33,820 nt of DNA from JARRQB01 sp965368585 (GCA_965368585.1 CBDUNM010000040.1:1-33820), one strand, 5' to 3'. Counted from the first letter of the stretch, positions 15,200-24,399 are shown. Translations and numbers: made by a program. Notes: generated by a model not told the origin, from the letters alone.

Positions 15200-15268
15200 A
15201 AGTTCGGCAAGATCTTACGCCGCATGCGTGGGCAAGCACCATTACTGAAAAAACCTAGGGGAATACCT

Positions 15269-16570
15269 ATGAGCATCTGGCGAACCGCGGTCTTGGCGGT
15301 CGGCTTATTGTTGCCGGCAGGCGTTCTGGCTGAGGAGGCAACGTTGAACGGGGGGGATACGGCGTGGATACTGACCTCCACCGCCTTGGTGTTGTTCATG
15401 ACCCTCCCTGGACTGGCCTTGTTCTACGGCGGTCTGGTTCGCTCCAAGAACGTGTTGTCGGTGCTGATGCAGTGTTTCGCTATCGCCGGACTGGTTTCCA
15501 TCCTCTGGTTGCTGGTGGGTTACAGCCTGGCGTTTGGCGAAGGTAATGCTTATATCGGCGATTTCAGTAAGGTTTTACTGGCCGGTATCGGCAAAGACAC
15601 CTTGTCGGGGACCATTCCCGAGGCCTTGTTCATGGCGTTTCAGATGACCTTTGCAATCATTACCCCCGCGCTGGTGGTGGGCGGCTTCGCGGAGCGGATG
15701 AAGTTTTCCGCGATGCTCTTGTTCAGTGCGATCTGGCTGCTGGCGGTTTACGTACCGGTCACCCACTGGGTCTGGGGCGGCGGTTGGCTGGGGGCCATGG
15801 GTTTGTACGACTTTGCCGGCGGCACGGTGGTGCATATCACCGCCGGCGTAGCGGCGATCGTCGCGGCCTTGGTGATGGGGCCGCGTAAGGGGTTTCCGAC
15901 CACCGCGATGCCACCGCACAACATGACCATGACGGTCACCGGCGCCGGTATGTTGTGGGTCGGTTGGTTCGGGTTCAACGGCGGCAGCGCCCTGGCGGCG
16001 GACGGCGCGGCGGCGATGGCTTTACTGGTTACCCACATCTCGGCCGCGGTGGGTGCGATGACGTGGATGATCATCGAATGGATCAAGTTCGGCAAGCCTT
16101 CCGCGTTGGGTGCTGTCACCGGCATGGTGGCCGGTCTCGGTACGATTACGCCGGCGTCGGGTTTTGTCGGTCCCGGCGGCGCGTTGATCATCGGCCTGCT
16201 CGCCGGCAGCGTATGTTTTACCGGCACTATGTTCATCAAGCGTGTGCTCAAGATCGACGACTCACTGGATGTCTTCCCGGTCCACGGGATCGGCGGCATG
16301 CTGGGGACTTTTCTCGCCGGTGTTTTTTCTTCCACGGCCCTGGGTGTGTTCAGCGGATACGGGTTTGCCGACGGCGTCGAGAGCATGGGCGGTCAGGTGT
16401 CAGTGCAGCTGACCGGGATCGTCGCGACCGTCGTGTTCACGGCAGTCGCCACCTTTGTCATCCTGAAGGTCGTCAGAGTCGTTACGGGTGGACTGCGGGT
16501 CGGCGACGAGCAGGAGATCGAGGGCTTGGATATCGTGCTTCACGAGGAGCGCGGTTACGATATCCACTGA
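15269..16570 (+). CDS. amtB: Ammonium transporter
   Basis: Inner-membrane ammonium channel (433 aa) that imports NH4+/NH3 under nitrogen limitation. The ATG at 15269 has TAGGGGA 7 bases upstream. It has a signal-like N-terminus and about 11 membrane segments. Amt hallmarks include LALFYGGLVRSKN, the pore histidines in GGTVVHITAG and FPVHGIGG, and LWVGWFGFNGGSAL. Length is normal for the family. The upstream NtrC box and sigma-54 promoter indicate NtrC control. The usual partner glnK is not adjacent; a two-CBS protein lies downstream after a 576-bp gap. Confidence 0.97.
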   Translation: MSIWRTAVLAVGLLLPAGVLAEEATLNGGDTAWILTSTALVLFMTLPGLALFYGGLVRSKNVLSVLMQCFAIAGLVSILWLLVGYSLAFGEGNAYIGDFSKVLLAGIGKDTLSGTIPEALFMAFQMTFAIITPALVVGGFAERMKFSAMLLFSAIWLLAVYVPVTHWVWGGGWLGAMGLYDFAGGTVVHITAGVAAIVAALVMGPRKGFPTTAMPPHNMTMTVTGAGMLWVGWFGFNGGSALAADGAAAMALLVTHISAAVGAMTWMIIEWIKFGKPSALGAVTGMVAGLGTITPASGFVGPGGALIIGLLAGSVCFTGTMFIKRVLKIDDSLDVFPVHGIGGMLGTFLAGVFSSTALGVFSGYGFADGVESMGGQVSVQLTGIVATVVFTAVATFVILKVVRVVTGGLRVGDEQEIEGLDIVLHEERGYDIH

Positions 16571-16595
16571 GCACGGGTTCAATTCTTGATACGAA

Positions 16596-16612
16596 GGCGG
16601 CCAATGGCCGCC
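16596..16612. other. GC-rich hairpin after amtB
   Basis: GGCGGCC-AAT-GGCCGCC is a 7-bp perfect stem 26 bp after the amtB stop. No T-run follows on either strand, so it is either a weak or Rho-assisted terminator or chance. Confidence 0.35.
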
Positions 16613-16996
16613 ACCACCTTGAGTGCGTTCGATCTGCCGGCCTTCGCGCGCGTCGAGCGCACCCTGCCTCTCGGCCTGCACTGAAATCTGGAAACCCGTG
16701 TGGTCCGGGCGTCGCCTGCCGGCATACCGTTGGTATCGCACGTACGGTTGCTCACGGCTCCCGACCGCTGGTGGGTGTCGTTCCGGGGCCTGTTGTGCGT
16801 GGTGTCGATCCCACTGCTCGCGTAACGCGTTTTAATGTTGTTCCGGGCCTTGTGGCTGGCATTCGCTCTGTTGCGTTGGCTGCAATGGAGCCGGCGGTCG
16901 CTATCGCGAGGCGGGTTGTGGCGATCGGTGGAGCTGCGGCGCATTTCCATCGGGCGCCGTCGCAAGCGCGCGTCAGCGGCCGAGCCCGACGCGTAA
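16604..16996 (+). pseudogene. Possible decayed small membrane-protein gene with two in-frame stops
   Basis: One reading frame from an ATG at 16604 to a TAA at 16994-16996 would encode about 130 residues but is broken by TGA (16682-16684) and TAA (16823-16825). The pieces look protein-like: TLSAFDLPAFARVERTLPLG, then VRLLTAPDRWWVSF with a hydrophobic stretch, then an ATG at 16835 (LFRALWLAFALLRWLQW). The last 53 codons could still be made as a small Trp- and Arg-rich protein. I recognise no family. The whole 576-bp gap between amtB and the CBS gene holds nothing better. Another frame is open through all of it but gives Ala/Arg/Val-rich sequence, probably a shadow. Low confidence. Confidence 0.3.
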
Positions 16997-17146
16997 AAGC
17001 GCTGCGCGTTGCAACCCTTTTTTCCGCAATAGAGGCTAAACTTGGAAACAAGTTTGCACGCGTCGCGTTACCCGCAGGATGTATATCCGCGATCGGCTAT
17101 GCTGGGTGTGCTTTTAATGAACTGAGCTTCCGGGAGAAACACGTAT

Positions 17147-17575
17147 ATGAAGTCGGTGAAAGAGATTCTGGACCTCAAAGGGCATGATTTTTGGTATGTC
17201 GAACCCAGCAGTACCGTGTTCGACGCGATCAAACAAATGGCGGAAAAGGAAGTGGGTTCGGTGCTGGTGATGGAGGATGGGAAGATAGTCGGTATCGTCA
17301 CAGAACGCGATTATGCGCGTAAGGTCATACTCGAGGGAAAGACCTCACCGGAACTGCCGGTTACGGCGGTGATGAGCACCCGGGTATTGTATGCGAAACC
17401 CGAACAGTCCGTGGAGGATTGCATGGCGCTGATGACCGACAAGCGTGTGCGTCATTTGCCGGTACTGGACAACGGCACCGTACGTGGCGTGGTTTCCATC
17501 GGCGATCTGGTGAAGGCCGTGATCACCGAGCAGCAGTTCACGATCAAGCAGCTGGAAAACTATATCGCGGGTTAG
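17147..17575 (+). CDS. Two-CBS-domain protein
   Basis: A 142-aa soluble protein made almost entirely of two CBS motifs (about 8-65 and 72-130), forming one Bateman module that binds adenosine nucleotides or similar ligands. Landmarks are GSVLVMEDGKIVGIVTERDYARKV and RHLPVLDNGTVRGVVSIGDLVKA. GGGAGA lies upstream of the ATG. Stand-alone CBS proteins of this type act as energy sensors or as partners of other enzymes; no partner is indicated here. Confidence 0.92.
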   Translation: MKSVKEILDLKGHDFWYVEPSSTVFDAIKQMAEKEVGSVLVMEDGKIVGIVTERDYARKVILEGKTSPELPVTAVMSTRVLYAKPEQSVEDCMALMTDKRVRHLPVLDNGTVRGVVSIGDLVKAVITEQQFTIKQLENYIAG

Positions 17576-17580
17576 ACCTG

Positions 17581-17607
17581 GCACGGCTCCGTTCGCCGTG
17601 CGTTTCG
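17581..17607 (+). terminator. Terminator-like hairpin between convergent genes
   Basis: GCACGGC (17581-17587) / GCCGTGC (17595-17601) forms a 7-bp stem followed by GTTTCG, a short T-run. It sits between the ends of the CBS gene and the NHL gene. Confidence 0.5.
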
Positions 17608-17631
17608 CGAAGTACGGCGCGATGCATTCCC

Positions 17632-18516
17632 TCAGTGATCGGTCGCGCGATAGCGCACCACGCGGTGATTATAGGTATCCGAAATCCAGATATCCCGGCC
17701 GCGGATGGCCACGCCCTCCGGTCGGTCGAACAGGCCGTCGCCCAGCCCCGCACGCCGGGCGCCCAAGACGGTTAACAGCTTGCCGTTCTGGTCGATCACC
17801 TTGACCTGATGGTTGTACTTGTCCGCCACGTACATGCGACCCGAGCGGTCGAAATCCAGGTAACGCGGCCCGCTGAATTCATAGCGCGGCCCGGTCAGTA
17901 AGGTATCGATAGACAGGTCGTCGTTATATTTGACCAGCCGGTCGTTGGACGCATCGGCGACCCAGATCTTGCCATCGGGACCGATCGCGACATCGTGCGG
18001 CGCAGCCAGGCCGCCGGCCTCCTGCCGCACGCGGCCGTCACGGTAGATCACCAGGTTGCCTGAGCCCGCGCCGGTTGCCAGCAGCCGTCCGTCCGGCGCA
18101 AACGCCACGCCTTCCGGTCGGCTGACTCCGTCCTGCAGCGTATCGACCAGTTCGCCGCCCGCGGCGGTTAAGGCAAACACCGCGATGCGACTGTTGCCGG
18201 TGTCGGCCACCAGCAGGCGTCCCTGGTCGTCGAACGCGACATCGTGCGGCTGCGACAGCAGATCCTGGCCGAAACTCGCGCGCAGCGCGAGCGTTTCGGG
18301 GTCGAGCACGGCGATACGGTCATTGCCGGTGTCGGCGACATACAGCCGCGCGCCGTCGGGTGCCAGGACCAGGTCATGCGGCTCTCGCAACACTGCGTCG
18401 CCCGCTGCTACCAGGGTATGACGCAATTCCGCATAAACCGGGTTGGCGACGATCACGACTGCCAGCGGCAGCAGCCTGAAAAGGACGGTTATCGACTTGC
18501 GCAAGCGGTGTTTCAT
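17632..18516 (-). CDS. Secreted NHL-repeat beta-propeller protein
   Basis: A 294-aa protein with a signal peptide (positively charged start, hydrophobic core LLPLAVVIVA, likely cut after NPVYA). About six NHL blades follow, each with the pattern PHD/PEGVAF-x-DGRL-YVADTGNxRIAV. Examples are LYVADTGNDRIAVLD, LLVADTGNSRIAVF, IWVADASNDRLVKY, MYVADKYNHQVKVI and IWISDTYNHRVVRY. It should fold as a periplasmic or secreted six-bladed propeller used for binding. No catalytic motif is seen and no partner is evident; it is convergent with the CBS gene. Confidence 0.9.
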   Translation of the reverse strand: MKHRLRKSITVLFRLLPLAVVIVANPVYAELRHTLVAAGDAVLREPHDLVLAPDGARLYVADTGNDRIAVLDPETLALRASFGQDLLSQPHDVAFDDQGRLLVADTGNSRIAVFALTAAGGELVDTLQDGVSRPEGVAFAPDGRLLATGAGSGNLVIYRDGRVRQEAGGLAAPHDVAIGPDGKIWVADASNDRLVKYNDDLSIDTLLTGPRYEFSGPRYLDFDRSGRMYVADKYNHQVKVIDQNGKLLTVLGARRAGLGDGLFDRPEGVAIRGRDIWISDTYNHRVVRYRATDH

Positions 18517-18720
18517 CGGGCGCCTCGCACCGATCGGGTGGATCTCGTTACATTTAAGTCCCGGAACGGGGATCCGTAAACCCCGCCTTCAGATAAGGCA
18601 CACACCCAGCACATTTTTTCCTCACACGGTCGCGCTAACGTCTGACTAAGAACACGAGTGTTTTATTACGACAACCGCAATTCCATTGACGTAATGGAAA
18701 TCGCAGTGTTGGCAGGCGGT
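18517..18720. other. Divergent intergenic region NHL gene / creD
   Basis: The remaining 204 bp upstream of the structured element carry AT-rich sequence near 18640-18670 suitable for a promoter. I could not assign one firmly. No ORF here looks real. Confidence 0.35.
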
Positions 18721-18814
18721 CGGGGATGTTCGATTCGAGGGCGTCTGCAGCAGGGATGCTTCGGCCGAGCCTCCAGGGAAGGATTGACGGCGTCCCTTGA
18801 ATCGGACATCCCGG
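18721..18814 (+). repeat. Structured GGGA-hairpin element, copy 2 (creD leader)
   Basis: A long outer stem (CGGGGATGTTCGATTCGAGGG pairing with GTCCCTTGAATCGGACATCCCG, with small bulges) encloses hairpin AGC-AGGGAT-GCT, the invariant GCCGAGC, hairpin CC-AGGGAA-GG and GACGGC. The core matches copies 1 and 3 but the outer stem is a different sequence that still pairs, which supports an RNA or single-strand DNA fold. It ends 54 bp before the creD ATG, in the same direction. GAGCCTCC (18767-18774) can also pair with GGAGGCTC (18820-18827), giving an alternative fold. Confidence 0.75.
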
Positions 18815-18868
18815 GCCGCGGAGGCTCAAGTCAATGACATTTCGCGTCAACCGCAGGAGAACAAAAAG

Positions 18869-20269
18869 ATGCAGCGACGTCTGTTTTTTCAATTTGCCAT
18901 GATCGGCGGACTGGTCCTGCTGCTATTGATCCCGTTGCAGATGATTCACGGTCTGGTGCAGGAAAGGCAGAGCTATCGCGAAGAGGCCCGCCATTCGGTG
19001 CAGCACAGCTGGACGGGTGAACAGAAGGTGATCGGGCCCATCCTGGTGGTGCCCTACGTCGAACACAGCGAACGCAAGATATGGGACGATCGGCGCAAGG
19101 AATACCGGGTCAGCCAGTTTCGCGAGTCGCGGCAACTGCTGATACCACCCGTCAGCCTGGAAATCGATGGTCAGGTCGAGACCGAGGAACGCACACGCGG
19201 TCTGTACGCCATACCGGTCTACACCGCGGCATTGGGCCTGCGCGGGCGGTTCGTCACGCAAGCGTTGACCGACGCCGTCGCGGGCAAGGGTGGTGCGGTC
19301 GCCTGGGGGAAGCCCTTCGTGACCGTTCTGGTGTCGGACTTGCGCGGCATTACCAGTCAACCGACCATCGGTTGGGACGGCCGGCAGCTGGAGTTCGTCT
19401 CCGGTCCTGGCATAGCTGACATAGAAGGTACGATGAGCGGCATGCACGCGCCGCTGCCCAAACTCGACGCCGCCGCCGCGCACGATCACGCGTTCGAGAT
19501 GCAGCTGCTGGTGCGCGGTATGGAGCGCATTGCCTTTGCGCCCCTGGGAAAGGACACCCGGGTGGCGCTCAATTCGCCGTGGCCGCATCCGAGTTTCATC
19601 GGCCGGTATCTGCCGGTCGACCACTCGGTGACCGATGCCGGCTTCAGCGCGAACTGGCTCGCATCGTCGTTCAGCGGCGATATCAATACCGCATTGAGTG
19701 AATGCGCGGCCGGCAAGTGTACGTCGCTGGTGAACAACACCTTCGGCGTGTCGCTGCTGCAGCCGGTCGACATCTATCTGCAGGCGGAGCGATCGATCAA
19801 GTACGGCGTGCTGTTTCTCAGTCTGACCTTTACGCTGTTCTTTCTGTACGAAGTGACCCGGCAGCTGGCGGTACACCCGGTGCAGTACCTGTTGGTCGGA
19901 TTGGCGCTGGCGATCTTTTTTCTGCTGCTGGTCTCGTTGTCGGAGCGATTGCCATTCGGCGTGGCCTACAGCGTGGCGGCGGCCGCCTGTTCGCTGGTGC
20001 TGGCCGGGTACGTCAGCGGCGTACTGCGCAGCGCCGGGAGCGGGGCGCTGTTCGCCGGGTTGCTGGGCGTGCTGTACGCCACCCTGTACCTGATCATCCG
20101 GTCGGAGGATAACGCCTTGCTGATGGGCAGCCTGCTGCTGTTCCTGGTGCTCAGCGCGGTGATGATGGTGACCCGGCACATGGACTGGTACGCGGTGAGC
20201 GAGCGGTTGGCCGCGCAACTGCCGCGGCGCAAGGGTGCCGGTTCGCAGGCCTCGGCGGAAGAGTCATAA
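18869..20269 (+). CDS. creD: CreD-like inner membrane protein
   Basis: A 466-aa inner-membrane protein from the ATG at 18869 (AGGAGA a few bases upstream). One N-terminal membrane segment precedes a large periplasmic domain with IGPILVVPYVE and RGMERIAFAPLGKDTRV. Hydrophobic segments fill the last third, with LFLSLTFTLFFLYEV and VQYLLVGLALAIFFLLLVSLSERLPF split among them. In Escherichia coli CreD is part of the CreBC regulon and affects envelope integrity and colicin E2 tolerance; its biochemical role is unknown. No creBC genes are nearby. The structured element at 18721-18814 probably lies in its 5' leader. Confidence 0.93.
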   Translation: MQRRLFFQFAMIGGLVLLLLIPLQMIHGLVQERQSYREEARHSVQHSWTGEQKVIGPILVVPYVEHSERKIWDDRRKEYRVSQFRESRQLLIPPVSLEIDGQVETEERTRGLYAIPVYTAALGLRGRFVTQALTDAVAGKGGAVAWGKPFVTVLVSDLRGITSQPTIGWDGRQLEFVSGPGIADIEGTMSGMHAPLPKLDAAAAHDHAFEMQLLVRGMERIAFAPLGKDTRVALNSPWPHPSFIGRYLPVDHSVTDAGFSANWLASSFSGDINTALSECAAGKCTSLVNNTFGVSLLQPVDIYLQAERSIKYGVLFLSLTFTLFFLYEVTRQLAVHPVQYLLVGLALAIFFLLLVSLSERLPFGVAYSVAAAACSLVLAGYVSGVLRSAGSGALFAGLLGVLYATLYLIIRSEDNALLMGSLLLFLVLSAVMMVTRHMDWYAVSERLAAQLPRRKGAGSQASAEES

Positions 20270-20388
20270 ACCCTCTTCCGCAACGGAGTTTGTCGTAAAG
20301 TTTTCCTTTCTCGGCCGGGAAAGGGATGAAGGCTGTTGCGATACCCTCCAATGGAAGAAGGTATTTCTACCGCGCCCAGCACACCGCT

Positions 20389-21570
20389 TCAAAGTTCGGC
20401 CTGCACCCGGCTCGACGCCTGTTTCGCTTTCGCCAATGCCTCGTCCACCGATTCACCCCTGGCCAGGGCGACGCCCATGCGGCGCTTGCCCTTGACCTCC
20501 GGCTTGCCGAACAGGCGCAGCTGCGTGTCCGGCTCGCTTAGCGCGGCGTCGAGATTGGCAAAGCTGACCCGGTTCGAGTCGCCTTCCACCAACACGACGC
20601 TGGATGCCGAGGGGCCGTGAAAATGGATGTTCGGGATGGGCAGCCCGAGAATGGCGCGTGCATGCAAGGCGAACTGCGACAGGTCTTGCGAGATCATGGT
20701 CACCATGCCGGTGTCGTGCGGCCGCGGCGAGACTTCGCTGAAGATCACCTCGTCGCCCTTGACGAACAGCTCGACGCCGAAGATGCCCCGTCCGCCCAGC
20801 GCGTCAGTGACCTTGGCCGCCATGGCGCGCGCCGCGGTCATCGCCGCTTCGCTCATCGGTTGCGGTTGCCACGATTGCCGGTAGTCGCCGTCGACCTGCA
20901 CATGGCCGATGGGCAGGCAGAAGCTGGGACCGCCGTCGTGGCGCACCGTGAGCTGGGTGATCTCGTAGTCGAATTCGACGAAGCCCTCGACGATGACCTT
21001 GCCCGCGCCGGTGCGCCCGCCTTCCTGGCTGTAGTGCCAGGCGGCGTCGATGTCTTGAGCCGTTTTGATCAGGCTTTGTCCCTTGCCGGACGAACTCATG
21101 ATGGGCTTGATCACGCAGGGCAGGCCGATCTCCTCGAGCGCCCGGTCGAACTCCGCGCGGTTGGCGGCGAAGCGATAGGGAGAGGTCTTGAGTCCGAGTT
21201 CCTCGGCGGCCAGGCGGCGTATCCCCTCGCGGTTCATGGTGAGCTGTGCGGCGCGCGCCGTGGGTATGACGGTAAAGCCCTCGGACTCGAGTTCCGCCAG
21301 GGTGTCGGTGGCGATGGCCTCGATCTCGGGCACGATGTAGTCGGGTTTTTCCTGTTCGATGACCCGGCGCAGCGCGGCGCCGTCGAGCATGGAAACGGCG
21401 TGGCTGCGGTGCGCCACCTGCATGGCCGGTGCGTTGGCGTAGCGATCAACCACGATCACTTCGACCCCCAGGCGCTGCAGTTCGATGACCACCTCCTTGC
21501 CGAGTTCGCCGCCGCCGCAGAACAGCACGCGGGTGGCCGAAGGGGTGAGCGGAGAACCGAGTGTGGTCAT
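20389..21570 (-). CDS. purT: Formate-dependent phosphoribosylglycinamide formyltransferase
   Basis: PurT (393 aa) makes formyl-GAR from GAR, formate and ATP in purine synthesis. It is an ATP-grasp enzyme. The N-terminal Rossmann-like part has RVLFCGGGELGKEVVIELQRLG. The ATP-grasp core includes KPIMSSSGKGQSLIK, GVELFVKGDEVIFSEVSPRPHDTGMVTM, ALHARAILGLP and the C-terminal GKPEVKGKRRMGVALA. Length and motifs are standard. It is convergent with creD and divergent from iorA. Confidence 0.97.
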   Translation of the reverse strand: MTTLGSPLTPSATRVLFCGGGELGKEVVIELQRLGVEVIVVDRYANAPAMQVAHRSHAVSMLDGAALRRVIEQEKPDYIVPEIEAIATDTLAELESEGFTVIPTARAAQLTMNREGIRRLAAEELGLKTSPYRFAANRAEFDRALEEIGLPCVIKPIMSSSGKGQSLIKTAQDIDAAWHYSQEGGRTGAGKVIVEGFVEFDYEITQLTVRHDGGPSFCLPIGHVQVDGDYRQSWQPQPMSEAAMTAARAMAAKVTDALGGRGIFGVELFVKGDEVIFSEVSPRPHDTGMVTMISQDLSQFALHARAILGLPIPNIHFHGPSASSVVLVEGDSNRVSFANLDAALSEPDTQLRLFGKPEVKGKRRMGVALARGESVDEALAKAKQASSRVQAEL

Positions 21571-21737
21571 GGCGATACCTGGCTTGTACGGGAAACGGAA
21601 TCGGCATTATCCACCAATTACCCTTCAAACTCGAAGGTGGTTGCAACGCGCCCGGATCCGGCAGTCACGCCCCGGTCACTATCGCGCCCGAGTATTTGTG
21701 CTAAGTTTCGAGGTCGAAGCCCCAAGAAACTCAGCTC

Positions 21738-22190
21738 ATGAAACTCAAGGTTAACAACGCTGCTTACGAGGTCGACGTCGCCGACGACATGCCTTTGTTG
21801 TGGGCGCTGCGCGATCACGTCGAACTGACCGGTACGAAGTTCGGTTGCGGGATGGGGCTGTGCGGTGCGTGCACGGTCTACCTGGACGGCGAGCCGATCC
21901 GCTCCTGTTCGGTGCCGGTGGCCGCGGCGGTGGGTAAATCCGTGACCACCATCGAAGGGTTGGACTCCGAGGTCGGCCAAACCGTCATGGCGGCCTGGCT
22001 GGAGCACGAGGTGGCGCAATGCGGTTACTGCCAACCCGGGCAGCTGATGGCGGCCGCGGCCTTGCTCAGCAAGAACTCCAAACCCAGCGACGCGGATATC
22101 GATACCGCGATGACCGGCAACATCTGCCGCTGCGCCACTTACGTGCGCATTCGTGCGGCGATCAAAGACGCCGCGAGCAAACTGAGCTGA
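21738..22190 (+). CDS. iorA: Molybdenum hydroxylase small subunit, [2Fe-2S] (IorA-like)
   Basis: Electron-transfer subunit (150 aa) of a two-subunit molybdenum hydroxylase. The plant-type [2Fe-2S] site has Cys37, 42, 45 and 57 (CGMGLCGAC). The second cluster uses Cys95, 98, 130 and 132 (CGYCQPGQ and CRCATY). No FAD subunit is present, as usual for the isoquinoline-1-oxidoreductase/periplasmic aldehyde oxidase branch. It starts an operon with iorB, xdhC and mocA. The Shine-Dalgarno is weak. Confidence 0.93.
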   Translation: MKLKVNNAAYEVDVADDMPLLWALRDHVELTGTKFGCGMGLCGACTVYLDGEPIRSCSVPVAAAVGKSVTTIEGLDSEVGQTVMAAWLEHEVAQCGYCQPGQLMAAAALLSKNSKPSDADIDTAMTGNICRCATYVRIRAAIKDAASKLS

Positions 22191-22200
22191 GGGGGTGGAG

Positions 22201-24399
22201 ATGAACGAGCCAACGATAGTGAATCTCGACCGCCGCCGGTTTCTGCAGACCGGGCTTGCGGTTTCGGCGGGACTGACGCTTGGCGTTTATCTCCCCAGGG
22301 CGGTCGCCGAAAGCCCGCGGGCGGGCCCCGGCAAGGCCGGCGGCCAGACCGTGGTCGAAGGGGTGTTCGAGCCCAACGCCTTCGTGCGCATCGGCACCGA
22401 CGACCGAGTGACCGTGATCTCCAAGCACCTGGAGATGGGACAGGGCACCTACACGGGGATGGCGACCCTGGTAGCGGAGGAACTGGACGCCCGCTGGGAC
22501 CAGATCCGCGTCGAGGGCGCGCCGGCCGACGCGGCCAGATACAACAACCTGTTCTGGGGCCAGGCGCAGGGCACGGGTGGCAGCACCGCGATGGCCAACG
22601 CCTTCGAACAGATGCGCAAGGCCGGTGCGGCGGCGCGTCACATGTTGCTGCAAGCGGCGTCGCAGCAGTGGGGGGTGCCGCCCAGCGAATTGACCACTGG
22701 CGACGGCAGCGTGCGGCACGCGGCGAGCAAGCGCGCCGTTTCTTACGGCGCGCTGAGCGAGGCGGCGGCTAAGCAGGCGGTACCGGAAGACGTCAGGTTG
22801 AAAGACCCGTCGCAGTTCAAGCTGATCGGTACCCGCGTATCGCGCGTGGACATGGCGCCCAAGATCAAGGGCACGGCGGTCTTCACCCAGGACGTCAAGC
22901 TGCCGGGCCTGCTGACCGCGGTGGTCGCCCACCCGCCGAGGTTCGGCGCACGGGTCGAGTCGGTCGATGCGGCGGCGGCCAAACAGGTCAAGGGCGTACG
23001 TGCCGTGGTGGAAATACCCAGTGGGGTGGCGGTGGTTGCCGGCGATTTCTGGAGCGCTAAGCAAGGCCGTGACGCGTTGCAGATCCAATGGGACGAGAGC
23101 ACCGCCATGGCGGAGGGCAGTGCGGAGATCTTCGCCGAATATGAACGGCTGGCCGCCGCGCCCGGCGCGACGGCGCGCCGTGACGGCGACGTCGAAGCGG
23201 GTTTCGCCACCGGCAGTAAGACGATCGAGGCCGAGTTCCGCTTTCCGTATCTGGCGCATGCCGCGATGGAGCCGATGAACTGCGTCGTCCAACTGCGGGA
23301 TGGGGTGTGTCAGGTCTGGAACGGCGAGCAACTGCATACCGGTGACCAGCACGCGCTGGCACAGGCGCTCGGGATCAAGCCGGAGCAGGTTCGGATCAAC
23401 ATGCTGTACGCCGGTGGATCGTTCGGTCGGCGGGCGAATCCGAAATCCGACTATGTGCTCGAGGCGGCGCAAATCGCCAAGGCGGTCGGCGGTACGGCAC
23501 CGATCAAGCTGGTCTGGACCCGCGAGGACGACACACGCGCGGGTTGGTTCCGACCGGCGTATCTGCATCGCATGCGCGTGGCGCTGGACGACGAGGGTAT
23601 GCCGCTGGCGTGGCACCATCGCCTGGTGGGGCAATCGATCGCCTCCGGCACTGCCTTTGAAGCCATGATGGTCAAAGACGGTGTCGACCAGACGTCGGTC
23701 GAAGGCGCTTCCAACATGCCCTACGCTGTGCCGAACGTCTGGGTCGATCTGCACTCGCCGACCCTCGGCGTACCCATCCAATGGTGGCGTTCGGTCGGTT
23801 CCACGCATACCGCGTTCGCCGTGGAGGCCATGATCGATGAATTGGCCAGCGCGGCAGGACAGGACCCGGTCGCCTACCGGCGCATGCTGCTCAAGGACCA
23901 CCCGCGTCATCTCGGGGTGCTCGACCTGGCGGCGGAAAAGGCGGCCTGGGACAAGCCACTGCCGGAAGGCCGTTATCGCGGCGTCGCGGTACACGAGTCG
24001 TTCAACTCCTACGTGGCGCAGGTGGCGGAGGTCAGTTTGGACGGCAGCGGCGGGTTCAAGGTGGATAGGGTGGTGATCGCCGTCGACTGCGGTATTGCGG
24101 TCAACCCGGACATCATCACGGCGCAGATGGAAGGCGGTATGGGCTATGGCCTGGCGGCGGCGCTTGCCAGCGAGATCACCCTGCAGGCCGGTGCGGTGGT
24201 GCAATCGAACTTTCACGACTACGAGGTGCTGCGCATCAATCAGATGCCGGCCGAGGTGGAGGTTCACATCGTGCGGTCGACCGCGCCGCCCTCCGGTGTG
24301 GGAGAGCCGGGTACGCCGGTGATCGCGCCTGCGGTGGCCAACGCGCTGTTCGCCGCGACGGGACAGCGTCTGCGCAGCCTGCCGTTGCGCCTGGCGTGA
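22201..24399 (+). CDS. iorB: Molybdenum hydroxylase large subunit (IorB-like), Tat-exported
   Basis: Catalytic molybdopterin subunit (732 aa). The ATG at 22201 follows GGGGGTGGAG; a GTG at 22195 is less likely. The N-terminus is a twin-arginine signal (LDRRRFLQTGLAVSAG), so the enzyme should be exported folded with its small subunit. Mo-binding landmarks are LEMGQGTYTGMATLVAEELDA, FWGQAQGTGGSTA, YAGGSFGRRANP and the catalytic-Glu motif GVGEPGTPVIAPAVANA near the C-terminus. The substrate (aldehyde or N-heterocycle) cannot be told from sequence. Its stop overlaps the next start in GTGA (24396-24399). A 701-aa frame on the other strand is a GC-rich shadow. Confidence 0.95.
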   Translation: MNEPTIVNLDRRRFLQTGLAVSAGLTLGVYLPRAVAESPRAGPGKAGGQTVVEGVFEPNAFVRIGTDDRVTVISKHLEMGQGTYTGMATLVAEELDARWDQIRVEGAPADAARYNNLFWGQAQGTGGSTAMANAFEQMRKAGAAARHMLLQAASQQWGVPPSELTTGDGSVRHAASKRAVSYGALSEAAAKQAVPEDVRLKDPSQFKLIGTRVSRVDMAPKIKGTAVFTQDVKLPGLLTAVVAHPPRFGARVESVDAAAAKQVKGVRAVVEIPSGVAVVAGDFWSAKQGRDALQIQWDESTAMAEGSAEIFAEYERLAAAPGATARRDGDVEAGFATGSKTIEAEFRFPYLAHAAMEPMNCVVQLRDGVCQVWNGEQLHTGDQHALAQALGIKPEQVRINMLYAGGSFGRRANPKSDYVLEAAQIAKAVGGTAPIKLVWTREDDTRAGWFRPAYLHRMRVALDDEGMPLAWHHRLVGQSIASGTAFEAMMVKDGVDQTSVEGASNMPYAVPNVWVDLHSPTLGVPIQWWRSVGSTHTAFAVEAMIDELASAAGQDPVAYRRMLLKDHPRHLGVLDLAAEKAAWDKPLPEGRYRGVAVHESFNSYVAQVAEVSLDGSGGFKVDRVVIAVDCGIAVNPDIITAQMEGGMGYGLAAALASEITLQAGAVVQSNFHDYEVLRINQMPAEVEVHIVRSTAPPSGVGEPGTPVIAPAVANALFAATGQRLRSLPLRLA

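Noticed and set aside
15955..17187. A 410-codon plus-strand frame running from inside amtB to the CBS gene
   Set aside because: Its first half is the shifted shadow of amtB and the rest is Ala/Arg/Val-rich with no motif or ribosome site.
22162..24267. A 701-codon open frame on the minus strand opposite iorB
   Set aside because: It mirrors the strongly supported iorB gene, has no family motifs, is rich in Arg, His and Leu, and is expected as a shadow in GC-rich DNA.
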